Below, piece after piece: positions 61,787-64,000 of a stretch of 64,000 nucleotides of DNA (position 1 is its first letter; each line of letters starts with the position of its first letter). The DNA lies in assembly GCF_028283785.1 (NCBI RefSeq), contig NZ_JAPWKB010000019.1, positions 516,001-580,000 of the forward strand, given 5' to 3'. Below the pieces are notes generated by a model that was not told the origin of the DNA, ran no database searches, and was given only the letters and a program-made list of their open reading frames with translations. Source of the stretch: Paraburkholderia sp. GTDB lineage: Bacteria; Pseudomonadota; Gammaproteobacteria; Burkholderiales; Burkholderiaceae. A program made the translations under genes and the position numbers.

Positions 61787-63469
61787 TCAAAGCTGGCCGT
61801 CGACGGGCAGCAGCGAGAACAGTCCAGTCATCGCATTGCGATAGAAGCCCGCGCCGGGATCGACGGAGTACGTATGAATCTGACCGTTTTCGTCGTCGGT
61901 CCAGACCAGTTGTCTGGACGGATCGCCGACGGGCGCGAGCCCGACGAGTTGCGCGGGCGTGGCGAGCGTCACGCGATAGCTGACGCCCGGCGCGCTCGCA
62001 CGATCGAACATCGTCGCGACTTCATCGGCGAGCGGTTGGCTGTGGATCACGAGCGCCAGTTCGGTGTTCAGGTTCGCCGAGCGCGGGTCGAGGTTCATCG
62101 AGCCGATCACCAGAATCTTGCGGTCGATCACATAGGTTTTCGCATGCAGGCTCGCGCGCGAACGCGATCCCGTCACGCTCGCCGACGGACTGCGCTGCAC
62201 CGGCTTGAACTCGTACAACTCGACGCCGTGTTCGAGCATCGGCACGCGATACGGCGCGTAACCGGCCTGCACGGCGACCGCGTCGGTGGCGGCCAGCGAA
62301 TTGGTCAGGACGGCGACACGCACGCCGCGCTTCGTCAACGCGGCGAGCGCCTTGACGCCGACGTCGTGCGGCACGAAATACGGCGACACGATCAGCACTT
62401 CCTGCTGCGCGTCGTGCGTCAGCTCGACGAGACGTTGCATCGGCGGACTCACGTAATCCGGCGACGGCCGGTCGATCTTCTCCGGCGAATCCACCTTGAA
62501 CTCGGCCGGCGCCCAGATCAGCCCGAGATCGTCTTTCGCGATCTGCGCGGCGAGCGGCGTCGCGTTGATCGGCTTGGCGTTGTACGGATCGGCGTTGGTG
62601 CGCCAATGTTGCCGCAGGTCGTCGCGGGTCGCGTCGAGCTCTTTCGGCGCGAACGTCTGCCGGTTCAGAACGCGCAACGGATACGACCCGGCGCTATTCC
62701 AGAACGCATCGAAGCTCTGCGAAATATCGTCGGTGACGGGACCGGCCGCGAGCACGTCGAGGTCGCGGAATTGCAGCGTCGGGCTGGCGCTGAAGTATTC
62801 GTCGCCGAGGTTACGTCCGCCGACGATCGCAAGCTGGTTGTCGGCGATCATCGCCTTGTTGTGCATGCGGCGCGTGAAGTGTCCGATCTGCGTGAACACG
62901 TCGGTGCTGCGCTGAAAGACGCTGCGATGGCCGCTGCCGTACGGATTGAACACGCGGATCTCGATGTTGTCGTGCGTGTTCAGCCCCGCCATGATCTTGT
63001 CGATGTCCTTGAAGTTGAGATCGTCGACCAGCATCCGCACGCGCACGCCGTGATCGGCCGCGTAGAGCGCGGCGCCGAGCAGCAGCTTGCCGGTGGTGTC
63101 TTCGTTGGCGATGTAGTACTGCATATCCAGCGTTTTCGTCGCCGCGCGCGCGAGCGCGATGCGCATCTGCAACGCTTCCGTACCGTTCGACAGCACCCGG
63201 AAGCCGGATTGCCCCGGATGCGTCGCTTCGAGCGGCGCGAGCGCGGTGCGTAACGGCGTGGTGTCGGTAGCGGCCAGCGCGTGCGTGACGTCGCGGTGAT
63301 AGGCGGTCGCGGGCGGGCGCGTCGCGCACGCCGACAGCGCCGCCGCGGCGAGCGTGAGCATGGTCAGCCCGACCATCCGGCGAAGCGTCTGCAACGCGTC
63401 GTGGCCGCCTGGCCAGCGCGCCGCGCTCAGGTTGTTGCGATGGATCCCCGGCACGCTGCAATCCTCCAT
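61787..63469 (-). CDS. Phospholipase D-family lipoprotein (cardiolipin synthase-like)
   Basis: The 560-residue protein has a lipoprotein signal after an Arg pair (MLTLAAAALSAC, lipobox LSAC) and two PLD repeats. The first HKD motif is RRMHNKAMIADNQLAIVGGRN and the second SLHAKTYVIDRKILVIGSMN. It is related to YmdC/ClsC-type enzymes that transfer phosphatidyl groups. It is likely in the inner or outer membrane facing the periplasm. The start is uncertain: I use ATG 63469, the next good one is 63376. It follows a long gap (219 bp) from fumC with no clear element. Confidence 0.82.
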   Translation of the reverse strand: MEDCSVPGIHRNNLSAARWPGGHDALQTLRRMVGLTMLTLAAAALSACATRPPATAYHRDVTHALAATDTTPLRTALAPLEATHPGQSGFRVLSNGTEALQMRIALARAATKTLDMQYYIANEDTTGKLLLGAALYAADHGVRVRMLVDDLNFKDIDKIMAGLNTHDNIEIRVFNPYGSGHRSVFQRSTDVFTQIGHFTRRMHNKAMIADNQLAIVGGRNLGDEYFSASPTLQFRDLDVLAAGPVTDDISQSFDAFWNSAGSYPLRVLNRQTFAPKELDATRDDLRQHWRTNADPYNAKPINATPLAAQIAKDDLGLIWAPAEFKVDSPEKIDRPSPDYVSPPMQRLVELTHDAQQEVLIVSPYFVPHDVGVKALAALTKRGVRVAVLTNSLAATDAVAVQAGYAPYRVPMLEHGVELYEFKPVQRSPSASVTGSRSRASLHAKTYVIDRKILVIGSMNLDPRSANLNTELALVIHSQPLADEVATMFDRASAPGVSYRVTLATPAQLVGLAPVGDPSRQLVWTDDENGQIHTYSVDPGAGFYRNAMTGLFSLLPVDGQL

Positions 63470-63657
63470 TTGATTGTTCTGTCTGTCTGGGCGCAGCACT
63501 CGAGCAAGAATCGCGCCGCACGGCAGCGCCACGCCCGCGTGCCCGACGATTCTAAGTCTATTGAGGGCCGGACACGATCGGACGACGCGCCGGATAGCGA
63601 GCATCGGCGCGGTGGCGACGATGCCGCGCAAGCGCGCGAGCGGCGCGCAAAAAGAAA

Positions 63658-63709
63658 ACGGCGGACGGTGTCGCGCAGGTTCGAAAGCCTGCACGGCACC
63701 GTCCGCCGT
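63658..63709 (-). terminator. Terminator of the BASS-type transporter gene
   Basis: CGGCGGACGGTG (63659-63670) and CACCGTCCGCCG (63697-63708) pair perfectly, with an inner GCAGG/CCTGC stem. On the minus strand the stem is followed by T-rich sequence (63648-63657). It lies 50 bp after the transporter stop. Confidence 0.72.
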
Positions 63710-63758
63710 CGGACCGGACGACGCGTTTTTACGCGTGTCCGGTTCAGGATGACGCCGG

Positions 63759-64000
63759 TTAACTACGCGGGGTGGCGATGGCGTCGGCGGCTTCCTGGTG
63801 GGTCGAGCCTTTGGCCGGACGTGCCGCCCAATGACCGGCCAGCAGCGAACCCGACAGGTTGTGCCAGACCGAGAACAGCGCGCCCGGCAGCGCGGCGATC
63901 GGCGTGAAGTACAGCTTGCCGAGCGTCGCCGCGAGACCGGAATTCTGCATGCCGACTTCGATCGCGAGCGTGCGGCAGACGGCTTCGTCGAAACCGAGCA
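63759..64000 (-). CDS. Bile acid:sodium symporter-family transporter, C-terminal part (partial)
   Basis: Only the last 80 codons are in the window. The segment DEAVCRTLAIEVGMQNSGLAATLGKLYF is the highly conserved BASS motif (E-VGMQNSGL). A hydrophobic helix and SVWHNLSGSLLAGHWAARP follow, then a short hydrophilic tail. BASS proteins import organic acids or pantoate with sodium. The N-terminus lies beyond the window end. Confidence 0.85.
   Translation of the reverse strand, partial: LGFDEAVCRTLAIEVGMQNSGLAATLGKLYFTPIAALPGALFSVWHNLSGSLLAGHWAARPAKGSTHQEAADAIATPRS

Overview
The window is high-GC chromosomal DNA from a betaproteobacterium, almost certainly a Burkholderiaceae member close to Paraburkholderia/Burkholderia. 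The evidence is the gene order hisC-tyrA-aroA-cmk-rpsA-ihfB-lapA-lapB followed by ugd-hldA-hldD, the metNIQ, etfBA, dadA/lrp and rpsP-rimM-trmD-rplS blocks, the codon bias, and an intergenic hairpin repeat that I recall as common in Burkholderia. Most of the window is housekeeping core genome.

Layout. 1-7.3 kb: aromatic amino acid synthesis, CMP kinase, ribosomal protein S1, IHF beta, LapA/LapB. 7.5-14 kb: UDP-glucose dehydrogenase (frameshifted), heptose genes hldA/hldD, a ComEA-like protein, cysM, mltB. 14-19 kb: deacetylase-like enzyme, lipase, methionine importer metNIQ. 19-25 kb: ETF, a large acyl-CoA dehydrogenase, dadA with a divergent Lrp-type regulator. 25-28 kb: a radical SAM protein behind a LexA-type box, a TM2 protein, a sugar dehydrogenase-like protein. 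28-37.2 kb: the rpsP operon, a CoA-type NUDIX hydrolase, CobD/CbiB-like, rsgA, an M48 protease, orn, mog, yjgA/darP. 37.2-39.45 kb: an IS481-family element inside one of two inverted copies of an intergenic repeat. 39.6-41.6 kb: pmbA and folA. 41.7-51.8 kb: the main accessory module. 52-64 kb: thyA, a FecR-domain protein with a Q/P-rich tail, an ArsR regulator, an MFS/GlxA-type regulator pair, a thioesterase, fumC (frameshifted), a phospholipase-D lipoprotein and the end of a BASS-type transporter.

The most interesting system is the 41.7-51.8 kb module, which I read as a functional amyloid (fap-like) operon on the minus strand. In transcription order it has two small exported proteins, a FapB-like and a FapC-like protein that share one 17-residue amyloid-type repeat (three copies each), a C39-peptidase-like FapD, FapE, the outer-membrane FapF, and a VpsR-like sigma-54 activator that carries a frameshift. 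A second, intact activator of the same type is divergent at the other end. Between them lie a good sigma-54 (-24/-12) promoter at 49875-49890 and an 18-bp perfect palindrome about 110 bp upstream of the expected transcription start, as expected of an enhancer site. The predicted picture is a c-di-GMP- or phosphorelay-type activator driving RpoN-dependent expression of biofilm amyloid.

Three genes (ugd, the first sigma-54 activator, fumC) are each broken by what looks like one extra base. Removing that base restores the family length in ugd and fumC and the conserved AAA+ core in the activator. They may be sequence errors or real lesions, and should be checked before any biological conclusion.
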